Source: Acidimicrobiia bacterium
Lineage (GTDB): Bacteria > Actinomycetota > Acidimicrobiia > Acidimicrobiales > SKKL01
NCBI GenBank assembly: GCA_041676705.1
Contig: JBAYRL010000002.1
Location: forward strand, 124,001 to 188,000
Length of the DNA: 64,000 bases
Reading direction: 5' to 3'
The position numbers were made by a program, and so were the translations under genes. Positions 18,541 to 27,227 of this stretch are shown here, one piece after another. Within the stretch, counting starts at the first letter, position 1; every line of letters begins with the position of its first letter. The notes beneath the pieces were generated by a model. That model saw nothing but the letters and a program-made list of their open reading frames with translations, was not told the DNA's origin and made no database searches.

Positions 18541-20449
18541 GCAGCCAATAAAAGCCCAGAGCTCGCCGACGAGCCTGGTATGGATCATGGTCTATTTAGC
18601 GCTTTCCGCATGGGCTCTACGCTGGCTGTGGGGACCCAACCTGACCCCGGGAATTGATACTGGCGGTCATTTAACACGTTTAGATGCCGCATGGAACCTG
18701 TTTCAATCTGGGCATTTGGATGGTTGGTTCGACCAGGTCAGCCTGGGCTATCAAATGCACCGCCTGTACGGCCCTGGGTTCGCTTTCATCGTTGCCACCA
18801 CCAAAGCGGTCAGCTTCGGACTGCTCTCAATCCCAGGCGCATACAAAGCTGTGGGTGCTTTGTCCACACTCGCTATTCCCTTCACAGGTATGGCACTGTG
18901 CCGTTCTTTGGGTTTGAAACCAAACGCGGCGTGGCTCGGTGGAGCATTAATGCTGGCTGTTTCTTCGCCTTTTTCTAGCGGCCTGGAGGGCGCCTTCCTG
19001 ATGGGACTTATGCCCCAACAAGTGGCCGCCCCACTGGTACTTGGAGCTTGGGCCTTGACCATTGCTGCCAGGCCTCGCCCGGTCATGTTGGGAATCACCG
19101 TGGCCTTGCTTACCGTCACCCATCCCTACTCGCTGGTAATTTACGTTTTCTTTGGAATCTTCCTACTAGGCGCGGCTGCTCTGCGGTCGCTCAGAATTCA
19201 CTGGTTCGAGCTCATCAAAGCTGCATTGGTGGCGCTGACACTTAGCGCTTGGTGGTGGATTCCAGCTATTTCGGGCAGCGACCTCCGTGGCCCCTTAACA
19301 GGATGGTCAAACCCCGCGTTTCTCGAGCATCTGAAGCTGGCGGCCAGCGGCGAGCGGGGCATTTTCGATCCTGTGGCAGCACTCACAGTGCTGTCGATCG
19401 GTGGGGTCGCGGTGGTGGCTGTAATTAAACGCCGCTTAGCGCTGGCCGTGTTGGCACTGTTGCCTTTCGTGTTGATGGCGGCCTTACACCTGGTAGTTTA
19501 CCTAAGCATCGCCCATTTACCCGAAGCCATGTTGTTTCCCAACCGAGGCCTTACCTTCGCGGCCTACTTGGCCATGCCGGCAGTGGCGGTAGCTTTGGCC
19601 ACCTTTAGAACCTTGGGCCTGGCCAGTGGAGTACTTGCCACAGCCCTAGCGGTGGCCACCTTTGTACCACCCCCGGTGTCGCTTTATGAACCGACTAATG
19701 CCCTTGTCACCATGGCCGCCGAACTAACCGAGGTTGTGCCACCGGGCTATCGGTTTGCGTTCGCTCAGGTGCCTATGTCGGCCGAGGGTGTGGCGGCACC
19801 CAGTCGTTATTTAGGTTGGCGCTCTAGCGTGGCTGACCTGACCATCTTTGGCTCCGAATGGGCCCCAGGTTCGGAAATCTCTGGATTGGTTTATGAGAAA
19901 TTGAGCCGCGGTAACCTAGACGATTGGCTCGATTCGCTCGGCCAATACCGAGTCAGCCACGTAATTTCTGCTACGCCGGAAGTGGAAGCATTATTCAACG
20001 GTCAAACACAACTTGAGCTATTGACACAACATGAAAATCTGGCACTGTGGCAACTAAATGCTGAGACAGCCGTTCAAGTGCAAGAAGCTGGCGCCGAGCA
20101 CTTTCAGCTGCAAATCACGGTCGGTGACGAGAGCGAAATTCTCTTACCAATCGGCTACTCACCAGGTTGGCATCTGATGAATACCACCCCAGCCAACGGG
20201 GGCGAACCTCACAGCAAACACCGGCTAGGACGAAGCCGCAACGGTCAACTCGCCCTGCTACCAGCACCAAACACGGCACCAGGGTCCATGCAAATTGTGC
20301 TTCGGTGGCAACTGCCTAAGGTTCACCTTGTCGGATGGCTAACCACACTCTTGGGCACCACCGTATTGACTATGTTGTGGGCGAGGCCTTCGCAAGTAAT
20401 TGCGCGGCAAACTCGGCGCTGGCGCTACCAATTGCACCGCGATGAATAG
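18515..20449 (+). CDS. Polytopic membrane protein (GT-C/PTPS-related type), intact paralogue
   Basis: A 644-residue membrane protein, the intact copy of the split gene just upstream. Order: short cytoplasmic tail, a first helix, a loop with GIDTGGHLTRLD and MHRLYGPGFA, about nine further helices, an extracytoplasmic soluble region (PSRYLGWR, FGSEWAPGSE), and a final helix followed by a basic tail (IARQTRRWRYQ). The acidic loop resembles that of GT-C glycosyltransferases, so transfer from a lipid-linked sugar or another envelope function is possible but unproven. I choose the ATG at 18515 rather than the upstream TTG at 18446 because homology to the first copy starts after it. The 3' end overlaps the convergent flavodoxin-like gene by 80 bases. 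Confidence 0.8.
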   Translation: MKAPTTPAEQPIKAQSSPTSLVWIMVYLALSAWALRWLWGPNLTPGIDTGGHLTRLDAAWNLFQSGHLDGWFDQVSLGYQMHRLYGPGFAFIVATTKAVSFGLLSIPGAYKAVGALSTLAIPFTGMALCRSLGLKPNAAWLGGALMLAVSSPFSSGLEGAFLMGLMPQQVAAPLVLGAWALTIAARPRPVMLGITVALLTVTHPYSLVIYVFFGIFLLGAAALRSLRIHWFELIKAALVALTLSAWWWIPAISGSDLRGPLTGWSNPAFLEHLKLAASGERGIFDPVAALTVLSIGGVAVVAVIKRRLALAVLALLPFVLMAALHLVVYLSIAHLPEAMLFPNRGLTFAAYLAMPAVAVALATFRTLGLASGVLATALAVATFVPPPVSLYEPTNALVTMAAELTEVVPPGYRFAFAQVPMSAEGVAAPSRYLGWRSSVADLTIFGSEWAPGSEISGLVYEKLSRGNLDDWLDSLGQYRVSHVISATPEVEALFNGQTQLELLTQHENLALWQLNAETAVQVQEAGAEHFQLQITVGDESEILLPIGYSPGWHLMNTTPANGGEPHSKHRLGRSRNGQLALLPAPNTAPGSMQIVLRWQLPKVHLVGWLTTLLGTTVLTMLWARPSQVIARQTRRWRYQLHRDE

Positions 20450-20816
20450 CCACTCCGCCAATGACATTGGCACCTAAATCGCTCACAATTTCGGTCAGCT
20501 TATGCAAGGTTTTGCCAGGGTTTATCGCGTAGGTGCAAAAGACCGCTGCTTGCTTACCGTCGATCACCGGTAGTTGCCGCAGCTTGGCAGCCTTGCCGGG
20601 GCGCTGACCTACGATTAGCAAACCATCAACCCAGCTACCGATCACGACCAGATCAGCTTGGGCAACAGCTGCCAGATCTACCTCATCGACCGAACAAACG
20701 GTAGCCTCGGCTCCAGAAGTTCGAAGCTCTTCGGCAATCAGTTCGGCTGCCTGTTTGGTAGTGCCGGTAAGACTCTCGTAAATCAAGACAGTACGCACAA
20801 TATGAAGTTCTAGCAT
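20370..20816 (-). CDS. Flavodoxin-like protein
   Basis: A 148-residue protein with the flavodoxin fold. The N-terminal beta strand is followed by the phosphate-binding loop YESLTGTTKQAA. LVVIGSWVDGL marks the second FMN-contacting loop and AVFCTYAINPGKT the third. Such stand-alone domains carry electrons or act in heme/menaquinone-dependent steps. The partner is unknown. The start could be the ATG at 20816 or the GTG at 20798 (VRTVLIYES), which would match the usual flavodoxin N-terminus better. Its last 80 bases are antisense to the end of the membrane-protein gene. Confidence 0.8.
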   Translation of the reverse strand: MLELHIVRTVLIYESLTGTTKQAAELIAEELRTSGAEATVCSVDEVDLAAVAQADLVVIGSWVDGLLIVGQRPGKAAKLRQLPVIDGKQAAVFCTYAINPGKTLHKLTEIVSDLGANVIGGVAIHRGAIGSASAEFAAQLLAKASPTT

Positions 20817-20854
20817 TAGTTGCGCAAAGTTGGAACTCTAAAGAAGGTAGAAGC

Positions 20855-21277
20855 ATGAAACACATCGTTGTTGGTATTGATGGTTCCGACGGTGCCGACC
20901 AGGCGCTGCGGCTAGCCATTGCCGAGGCCCGTCAGTGGAACGCGCACCTAGAAGTGGTGCTGGCCTGGTCTTTCCTCGACCAACCTACAATTAAGTTCGA
21001 CCCCAACTACAATGAAGACTCGGCTCGGGCGACCGCGGAAGATGCTTTGGCCCGCGTTGGGAACACCGACGGTGTTGATATTACGATCACATGTGTGAAC
21101 GATCTGCCAGCGCGTGCTCTTTTAGCCGCTGCTAAAGACGCCGACATGCTGATAGTGGGTTCAAGGGGCCTAGGGGGATTCAAAGGACTATTGCTCGGTT
21201 CGGTGAGCCAGCAATTGGCCCAATATGCACCCTCGCCGATTCTTATTGTGCATCCTGAGGTAGAACAAAACGAATGA
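20855..21277 (+). CDS. Universal stress protein (UspA family)
   Basis: A 140-residue single-domain UspA protein. It starts with IVVGIDGSDGADQAL and has the ATP-binding loop GSRGLGGFKGLLLGS followed by PSPILIVHP, so it belongs to the ATP-binding type. An AAAGAAGG ribosome binding site precedes the ATG. The stop overlaps the start of the TerC-family gene by 4 bases (ATGA), linking a cytosolic stress sensor to a membrane metal transporter in one operon. It is divergent from the flavodoxin-like gene. Confidence 0.92.
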   Translation: MKHIVVGIDGSDGADQALRLAIAEARQWNAHLEVVLAWSFLDQPTIKFDPNYNEDSARATAEDALARVGNTDGVDITITCVNDLPARALLAAAKDADMLIVGSRGLGGFKGLLLGSVSQQLAQYAPSPILIVHPEVEQNE

Positions 21278-22251
21278 CACCCTTATTAGCGGCCGTCCCG
21301 CCCGGCGAGCATCTAACGGTTCCACCCTGGGCGTGGGCTGCGTTTTTGGCTCTGATCGCAGGGCTATTGTTCCTCGATCTCAAGGTCTTTCATCGAGATT
21401 CTCACACGGTTAAACCCCGTGAAGCGTTAATCTTTAGCCTTTTTTGGATCAGCCTCGGTTTAGCATTCACGTTTGTGATTTGGGCCAGCTTGGGAGGTGC
21501 CGCGGCCAGCCAATACATTGCTGGTTACCTGATCGAAAAAAGCTTGTCGATAGACAACGTTTTCGTGTGGGCCGTCATTTTCACATTTTTTGGGGTCGAC
21601 CCTAAATACCAGCATCGCACCCTATTTTGGGGCATTTTTGGGGCCCTGGTGTTACGGGCGATCTTCATTTTTGCTGGCGTGGCCTTGCTCGACGCCTTCA
21701 GCTGGCTCATCTTCTTGTTCGGCGCTTTCCTCGTTTTCACCGCTTGGCGAGTGGCTACCCACGACGACCAAGAAGTCCACCCCGAACGAAACCCGATCCT
21801 TAAAGTAATCCGCCGCTTTATTCCCTCAACGCCCGAATATCGAGAAGACCATTTTTTTGTGGTCGAAAACGGTCACCGTTTAGCAACCCCGCTGTTCGCG
21901 GTGTTGATTATGGTTGAAGTAAGCGATGTTCTCTTCGCCGTTGACTCGATTCCGGCCATTTTGGCGGTAACGCGCTCGCAGTTCCTGGTCTTTAGCTCGA
22001 ACGCCTTCGCCATCTTGGGTCTGCGTTCGCTTTACTTCTTGTTAGCTGGTTACCAAGACCGCTTTATCTATCTCAACCAGGGCCTCGGCATAATTTTGGC
22101 CTATGTGGGCGTGAAAATGTTGGTATCCGAGTGGTATCACATTCCGACTTTGATTTCACTCGGCGTAATTGTGGTGGTGCTAACCGGCACCGTTATGGTC
22201 TCACTAATGGTTTCCAAACGCCGTGAAGCTAAAACGCTCAGCGAAGGCTGA
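21274..22251 (+). CDS. TerC/Alx-family integral membrane protein (probable metal ion exporter)
   Basis: A 325-residue protein with about nine membrane helices. The two TerC repeats carry the conserved acidic motifs EKSLSIDNVFVW in the first half and VEVSDVLFAVDSIPAI in the second, which line a metal-transport path. Characterised relatives (Alx, MeeF/MeeY type) export manganese or load metal onto secreted enzymes. That role is inferred here. The ATG overlaps the UspA stop by 4 bases. The C-terminus ends in a basic KRREAK stretch. Confidence 0.92.
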   Translation: MTPLLAAVPPGEHLTVPPWAWAAFLALIAGLLFLDLKVFHRDSHTVKPREALIFSLFWISLGLAFTFVIWASLGGAAASQYIAGYLIEKSLSIDNVFVWAVIFTFFGVDPKYQHRTLFWGIFGALVLRAIFIFAGVALLDAFSWLIFLFGAFLVFTAWRVATHDDQEVHPERNPILKVIRRFIPSTPEYREDHFFVVENGHRLATPLFAVLIMVEVSDVLFAVDSIPAILAVTRSQFLVFSSNAFAILGLRSLYFLLAGYQDRFIYLNQGLGIILAYVGVKMLVSEWYHIPTLISLGVIVVVLTGTVMVSLMVSKRREAKTLSEG

Positions 22252-22260
22252 GCTTACTCT

Positions 22261-23691
22261 GTGCTTTCACGAACCAAGATTAGGGAACAATTAGAAACTA
22301 AAGGCACGTATTCACGCTGGGTGTTGATCGCGGCTTTGGCTGGCATGTTCGCCACTAGCTTTCCGGTCACCATCCTCTCGGTTTCTCTTTCCGATATCGC
22401 CAAAGAGTTCAACACCAGCACCTCAACACTCACCTGGGTCATTTCCGGTCCCATGTTGTTGTCGGCCCTGACCCTGCCAATCTTGGGAAAACTTGGTGAC
22501 CTCTACGGACATCGCCGGGTATTCCTAACGGGCTTCACCTTGGCAACCGTGGTGTCGGTGTTGACGGCACTGTCATGGGATCCGCTTAGCCTCATCGGTT
22601 TTCGGTCGCTTTCACAAATGATCGGTGGGGCTACTCAACCCACTTCAATGGCGATTGTGATGCTCGTTTTTGCTCCACATGAACGAGTGAAAGCCCTTGG
22701 CTATTGGACCTTCGTTTCGGCCGGTGCGCCCGCCATCGGCCTAGCGGTAGGTGGTCCATTAATCGACCTTTTTGGATGGCGACTAATCTTCGTGATTCAG
22801 GCCGTTCTAGCTGCCGGGGCGTTAGCTTTCGCCACCCTTATTCTGCCCGAAAGCAACCCCACCAAGGTTAAGTTCGACCTACCCGGTGCGCTTAGCTTGA
22901 GCGTAGTGGTGGGGGCCTTGATGCTGATCATTACCGAAGGTCCAGGCTGGGGGTTCGGCCACATATTGCTTTGGGCGTCGATAATCGCGTTTCCGGTTGC
23001 CACCTGGATTTTCATTTGGGTTGAACGACGGGCTTCGGCCCCGCTCATCCCCCTCGGTTTCCTAAAAGACCGTGACTTCACTTTCAACTTGTTGGTGAGC
23101 ATGTTTATGGGTGCCGTCTATATGGGTGGCTTTGTTTTGTCACCGGTGGCTTTGCGCGACGGTTTCGGGCTTTCAGCCACTACAACCGCCACCGTTATGT
23201 TGTTGCGCACCGGTTTCTATTCCGTGTCATCACCCCTAGGCGGCCAGCTCGGGGCGCGACTTGGAAACCGACGCACCATAATCTGGGGAAATATTTCACT
23301 TGCGGTTTCGATGGCCGTGTTCATCGCAGGAACCCACTACAACATGTTGCTGGTCTTTTGTTTCGCCCTCATGGCACAAGGGATTGGAAACGGGATTGCA
23401 CGACCGCCTGCCACTGCAGCCCTGGCTAACACCGTGCCCGAAAGTGATTTGGGCCTAGCGGCCGCCCTACAGCGCATGACCCAGCAAATTGGTAACTCAT
23501 TCGGTATTGCGGTGATGAGTGCCTTCTATAACAACGCTGGTACCACGGGCTCGTTTACCCCGCCTTTTGTGGCCGGTGTGGTTATGGCATTAATTGCTAT
23601 TGCAACCTCGCTTCCGCTTCGTCACGACGCTCCCAATACGCTGCGAGCAGAGCGGTTGTCGAAACATCGTGAGGCTCGGACTGCTCATTAG
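22261..23691 (+). CDS. MFS transporter, DHA2-like drug/multidrug exporter type
   Basis: A 476-residue major facilitator protein with about 13-14 helices. The loop 2-3 motif A is [13 protein letters not shown], and the family helix-5 motif C is represented by [20 protein letters not shown]. These place it with the 14-helix drug:H+ antiporters. The start is the GTG at 22261, 9 bases after the terC stop, so it may be the third gene of the uspA-terC operon. Its last 95 bases are antisense to the end of pgi, an unusually long convergent overlap. Substrate unknown. Confidence 0.87.
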   Translation: MLSRTKIREQLETKGTYSRWVLIAALAGMFATSFPVTILSVSLSDIAKEFNTSTSTLTWVISGPMLLSALTLPILGKLGDLYGHRRVFLTGFTLATVVSVLTALSWDPLSLIGFRSLSQMIGGATQPTSMAIVMLVFAPHERVKALGYWTFVSAGAPAIGLAVGGPLIDLFGWRLIFVIQAVLAAGALAFATLILPESNPTKVKFDLPGALSLSVVVGALMLIITEGPGWGFGHILLWASIIAFPVATWIFIWVERRASAPLIPLGFLKDRDFTFNLLVSMFMGAVYMGGFVLSPVALRDGFGLSATTTATVMLLRTGFYSVSSPLGGQLGARLGNRRTIIWGNISLAVSMAVFIAGTHYNMLLVFCFALMAQGIGNGIARPPATAALANTVPESDLGLAAALQRMTQQIGNSFGIAVMSAFYNNAGTTGSFTPPFVAGVVMALIAIATSLPLRHDAPNTLRAERLSKHREARTAH

Positions 23692-25258
23692 CCTCAAGTT
23701 CAGTTGCGATAGTGCCAGCTAGGGCTTTACCAAGCTCAACGCCCCACTGATCAAACGGATTGATCTGCCAGATAGTGGCTTGGGTCAACACCTTATGTTC
23801 ATAAATCGAGATCAACGAACCGAGGGTTCGAGGGTCGAGCCGGTTAAGCAACAAGGTGGTAGTGGGTCGGTTGCCAGCGAACGTCTTGTGTGGCACGAGT
23901 TCGGGTGTAACTCCGCTCGAAGCCACTTCTTCGCTACTACGCCCGATAGCCAGAGCTTCAGTTTGGGCAAATAGGTTGGCCAAGAGCAACCGGTGGTGAT
24001 GCATTAACCGATGGTTGGGGTTGACCACTCCAATGAAGTCGGCGGGCACTAAGGGAGTCCCCTGATGCAGTAACTGGTAGAAAGCATGTTGACCGTTGGT
24101 CCCTGGTTCACCCCAAACCACGGGCGCCGACGACCAGCCCAATGCTTTGCCATCAGTGGTCACCGACTTGCCGTTGCTTTCCATTTCAAGCTGCTGCAAA
24201 TAAGCCGGAAAACGCCGTAGCTCGTCGGCGTAGGGCAGCACAACATGGGTAGTCGCCCCAAAGAAATTTATGTACCAAACGCCGATTAAGCCCATCAGCA
24301 CCGGCAAGTTTCGACTAAAAGGAGCGCTAGCTACATGTTCGTCGATTAAACGAAATCCTTCTAGAAATTCACGAAAATGGTCTGGACCAATAGCCAGCAT
24401 GAGCGACAGCCCGATCGCCGAATCTACTGAGTAACGGCCTCCCACCCAATCCCAAAAGCCGAACATATTAGCCACGTCAATTCCAAAGGCCGTTACCTCA
24501 GCAGCATTGGTAGAAACGGCCACAAAATGCTTGGCCACAACCTCGTCATCAACCAGGTCGCAACCGGCTTGGCGCGCTCCTTCTAGCAGCCATTGCCGTG
24601 CACTCTTGGCGTTAGTCAGTGTTTCTTGGGTGGTGAACGTTTTCGACGCCACCACAAAAAGCGTAGAGGCGGGGTCTAGGTCACGTAACGCCCACTGCAT
24701 GGCCGCCCCATCAACATTAGAAACAAAACGGTGGGTCACCTGATCATCAGCGTATGAGCGTAACGCTTCGGTAGCCATGGCCGGGCCCAGATCGGAACCG
24801 CCAATTCCGATATTCACTACGGCTTTAATCGTCTCGCCACTGAACCCACGCCACTCGCCGTCACGAACTGAACGCGCGAAACTTTCCATGGCGTTAAGCA
24901 CAGCATGAACATCGGGTACCACGTTGTGGCCATCCACCTCAATTACGGCATCAGCCGGTGCTCGAAGGGCCACATGACATGCAGCACGACCTTCCGTGGT
25001 GTTGACTGGGGCCCCGCTGAACGTGGCATCGATACGTTCCCGCAGACCGGCCTCTCGGGCCAATTCAACTAAGAAAGTAACCGTCTCCGCTGTAATTCGA
25101 TGCTTCGACAAGTCGGCGTAAATTCCTGGTAGTTCCATAGACAGAACCGACAGGCGCGCTGGCTCAGTTAGAAGTTCCCGTAAGTGCCGATCTTTGGTGC
25201 GTTGGTAATGATCAGCCAACGCCGCCCAGGCCGGGGTTAGGTTTATTGCTTGGCGCAT
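23597..25258 (-). CDS. pgi: Glucose-6-phosphate isomerase
   Basis: Interconverts glucose-6-phosphate and fructose-6-phosphate. The protein has 553 residues, the usual long bacterial form. Hallmarks are [14 protein letters not shown] (sugar-phosphate binding), [24 protein letters not shown] (family signature 1), [26 protein letters not shown], and the C-terminal signature region [12 protein letters not shown] with [11 protein letters not shown]. It is transcribed toward the MFS gene and shares 95 bases with it at the 3' ends. The start at 25258 lies 42 bases from the divergent SDR gene. Confidence 0.96.
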   Translation of the reverse strand: MRQAINLTPAWAALADHYQRTKDRHLRELLTEPARLSVLSMELPGIYADLSKHRITAETVTFLVELAREAGLRERIDATFSGAPVNTTEGRAACHVALRAPADAVIEVDGHNVVPDVHAVLNAMESFARSVRDGEWRGFSGETIKAVVNIGIGGSDLGPAMATEALRSYADDQVTHRFVSNVDGAAMQWALRDLDPASTLFVVASKTFTTQETLTNAKSARQWLLEGARQAGCDLVDDEVVAKHFVAVSTNAAEVTAFGIDVANMFGFWDWVGGRYSVDSAIGLSLMLAIGPDHFREFLEGFRLIDEHVASAPFSRNLPVLMGLIGVWYINFFGATTHVVLPYADELRRFPAYLQQLEMESNGKSVTTDGKALGWSSAPVVWGEPGTNGQHAFYQLLHQGTPLVPADFIGVVNPNHRLMHHHRLLLANLFAQTEALAIGRSSEEVASSGVTPELVPHKTFAGNRPTTTLLLNRLDPRTLGSLISIYEHKVLTQATIWQINPFDQWGVELGKALAGTIATELEANEQSEPHDVSTTALLAAYWERRDEAEARLQ

Positions 25259-25300
25259 TCTTAAAGCCTATTGCGCCTTGTCTGTTCTAAGGTTCAATGC

Positions 25301-26044
25301 ATGGATCTAGGTATTGCGAATCGTCGTGCCGCGGTGGCTGCCAGTTCGGCCGGGTTAGGTTACGGGGCCGCCGCGGCGCTAATTGAAGCCGGGGTATCAG
25401 TGGCAATTTGTGGCCGCGACAAGGCCAAGGTGGAAGCCGCCGCCACCAAGCTTGGTCCGCTAGCTACCCCGCTTGTGGCCGACGTTTCCACCTCAGATGG
25501 GGCCCGTGGTTTCATCGGCGATGCGGTAGCTGCGTTGGGTGGCATCGACATATTGGTGGCCAATGCCGGTGGTCCCCCACCAGGAAACTTCGCCACCACA
25601 CCGTTTGATTCCTATCAAAAAGCCCTAGAACTCAACCTGCTCTCGACCGTGGCTATGTGCACCGAAGCCATACCGCACATGACCGAAGCTGGCTGGGGGC
25701 GAATCATTGCTATCACATCGTCAACGGTTCGCGAACCATCCACTAATCTGATTCTTTCGAACACTGCCCGTGCTGGGGCCACCGCCTTTTTGAAGAGCCT
25801 GTCCTTCGAAGTGGCACCGTTGGGGGTTACTGTTAATACTGTGCAACCCGGACTTCACGCTACTGATCGAATGATCGAGCTTGGCGTTGATCCGAATGCC
25901 AAACCGGCTGGTATCCCAGTTGGTTTTATTGGTGATCCCGCCGATTTTGGCGCTGTTTGCGCCTTCCTGGCGTCGGAGCAGGCCCGATTCATAACTGGTG
26001 TTTCAATCCCCGTTGATGGGGGAACCTACCGAGGACTTCAATAA
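25301..26044 (+). CDS. SDR-family oxidoreductase with non-canonical active site
   Basis: A 247-residue short-chain dehydrogenase-like protein. The nucleotide-binding region reads AVAASSAGLGYGAAAAL in place of the usual TGxxxGxG, and NAG is present in ILVANAGGPP. The catalytic YxxxK is replaced: the helix after the SSTVREPS strand reads SNTARAGATAFLK. This matches a subgroup of BKR-like SDRs in which the tetrad is degenerate. The C-terminal FITGVSIPVDGGTYRGL is normal. I start at the ATG at 25301, preceded by AAGG, rather than the TTG at 25271. It is followed after 1 base by the Dabb gene, so the two are coupled. Confidence 0.82.
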   Translation: MDLGIANRRAAVAASSAGLGYGAAAALIEAGVSVAICGRDKAKVEAAATKLGPLATPLVADVSTSDGARGFIGDAVAALGGIDILVANAGGPPPGNFATTPFDSYQKALELNLLSTVAMCTEAIPHMTEAGWGRIIAITSSTVREPSTNLILSNTARAGATAFLKSLSFEVAPLGVTVNTVQPGLHATDRMIELGVDPNAKPAGIPVGFIGDPADFGAVCAFLASEQARFITGVSIPVDGGTYRGLQ

Positions 26045-26045
26045 C

Positions 26046-26330
26046 ATGCGTCACTGCATCATGCTCACCTTCAAGCCCGAAGCCACACCCGAGGCGCTAA
26101 ACAACCTGGCCGAAGCGTTACGGGCCCTACCAGCCCAGATCTCTGAGATCCGTTCCTATGAGGTCGGTCTTGATTTGGGTTACAACGATGCCAACTATCA
26201 GCTCGGCATAATTGCGTCTTTCGAGAACCGGGAAGATTGGCAAACCTACCTCGACCACCCAGCCCACCAAGCGGTGGTGCGCGACCACATCGCCCCTATC
26301 GTGACGGCACGCGCCGCTATTCAATTCTAA
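26046..26330 (+). CDS. Dabb (stress-responsive A/B barrel) domain protein
   Basis: A 94-residue single Dabb domain. The start MRHCIMLTFKPEAT, the middle YEVGLDLG and the C-terminal YLDHPAHQAVVRDHIAPIV with its HPxH-like histidines are the family pattern. Dabb proteins form small dimeric barrels. Some are enzymes and most are uncharacterised. The ATG at 26046 lies 1 base after the SDR stop, so translation is coupled. An in-frame ATG at 25998 lies inside the SDR gene and is unlikely. Confidence 0.87.
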   Translation: MRHCIMLTFKPEATPEALNNLAEALRALPAQISEIRSYEVGLDLGYNDANYQLGIIASFENREDWQTYLDHPAHQAVVRDHIAPIVTARAAIQF

Positions 26331-26364
26331 ATCGATGTTCTTGTTGCCGCGGTTGGTTTGTTAG

Positions 26365-27207
26365 ATGTCCACCTCACCAAGCGCGACCACACCACGACAC
26401 CTCTCACCCTCATCTGCCAGCCTCTTCGAGCAGTGTCCGAAACGATGGTATTTCCGATACGTTGAGCGCCTGCCTGAGCCACCGTCAGAAGCGGCGTTGG
26501 TCGGTACCTTTGCCCACCGGGTGCTAGAACTGCTCTTGGCACGGCCACCCGCCGAACGTACACAAGAAGCTGCCCGAACCATTGCTCGTGAAGTCTGGCC
26601 AGAAACAGCACACAACAGCGAGTTTCGCGCTCTTGGGTTAAGCGCCGACGATGAGCGTGCTTTCCGCTGGAAAGGTTGGATTGCCGTCGCTGGTTTGTGG
26701 CACCTCGAAGACCCAAGCGAAGTCGAAGTCATTGACACAGAACGCCGTATACGCACCGACATTGGCGGAGTCCCATTCTTGGGCGTGATTGATCGTGTTG
26801 AGGCCAGCCGTGACGGCACCGTGATCACCGACTACAAATCGGGTTCACCACCCCTCGAGCGTTACCAAGATGACAAATTAGCCCAAGTGTTGTTGTATTC
26901 AGCAGCCATTACCGCCGCTGATGGCATTGTGCCCTCCAAAGCGCGTTTGGCTTACCTAGGTTCCACAGTGATCGAAACTGAGGTAACCGAAGATCGTGTT
27001 GCCAAGGTCGTTGAAGCTCTGAGGTCCACCTGGAACCAGCTCCTTGTGGCCAGCACGAATCACAGCTTTGAAGCCCGACCAGGGCCCTTGTGCGGATGGT
27101 GCCCGCATGTTGCTCACTGTGAAGAAGGCGCCGCCGAAGTTAAAGCTAGGTGGCAAAGTGGGCGAATCCGCTCGGACGCGCCGGCACTCGTTATCCTCAA
27201 CCTGTAA
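26365..27207 (+). CDS. Stand-alone RecB/Cas4-like PD-(D/E)XK nuclease with Fe-S cysteines
   Basis: A 280-residue protein consisting of a RecB-type exonuclease domain only. LSPSSASLFEQCPKRWYFRY carries the first cluster cysteine (C24). TFAHRVLELL supplies the early histidine, and the catalytic ITDYKSG places D156 and K158. C243, C246 and C252 (CGWCPHVAHC) complete the probable 4Fe-4S site, as in AddB and Cas4. No helicase is attached. No cas gene or CRISPR array is present in the window, so it is a house repair-type nuclease rather than an adaptation gene. It lies 34 bases after the Dabb gene and 20 bases before the HtpX gene. Confidence 0.87.
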   Translation: MSTSPSATTPRHLSPSSASLFEQCPKRWYFRYVERLPEPPSEAALVGTFAHRVLELLLARPPAERTQEAARTIAREVWPETAHNSEFRALGLSADDERAFRWKGWIAVAGLWHLEDPSEVEVIDTERRIRTDIGGVPFLGVIDRVEASRDGTVITDYKSGSPPLERYQDDKLAQVLLYSAAITAADGIVPSKARLAYLGSTVIETEVTEDRVAKVVEALRSTWNQLLVASTNHSFEARPGPLCGWCPHVAHCEEGAAEVKARWQSGRIRSDAPALVILNL

Positions 27208-27227
27208 GGGTTGTTTCAAGGAAACTG

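Noticed and set aside
26365..27207. Cas4 of a CRISPR system
   Set aside because: The domain and cysteines resemble Cas4, but there are no other cas genes and no repeat-spacer array in the window.
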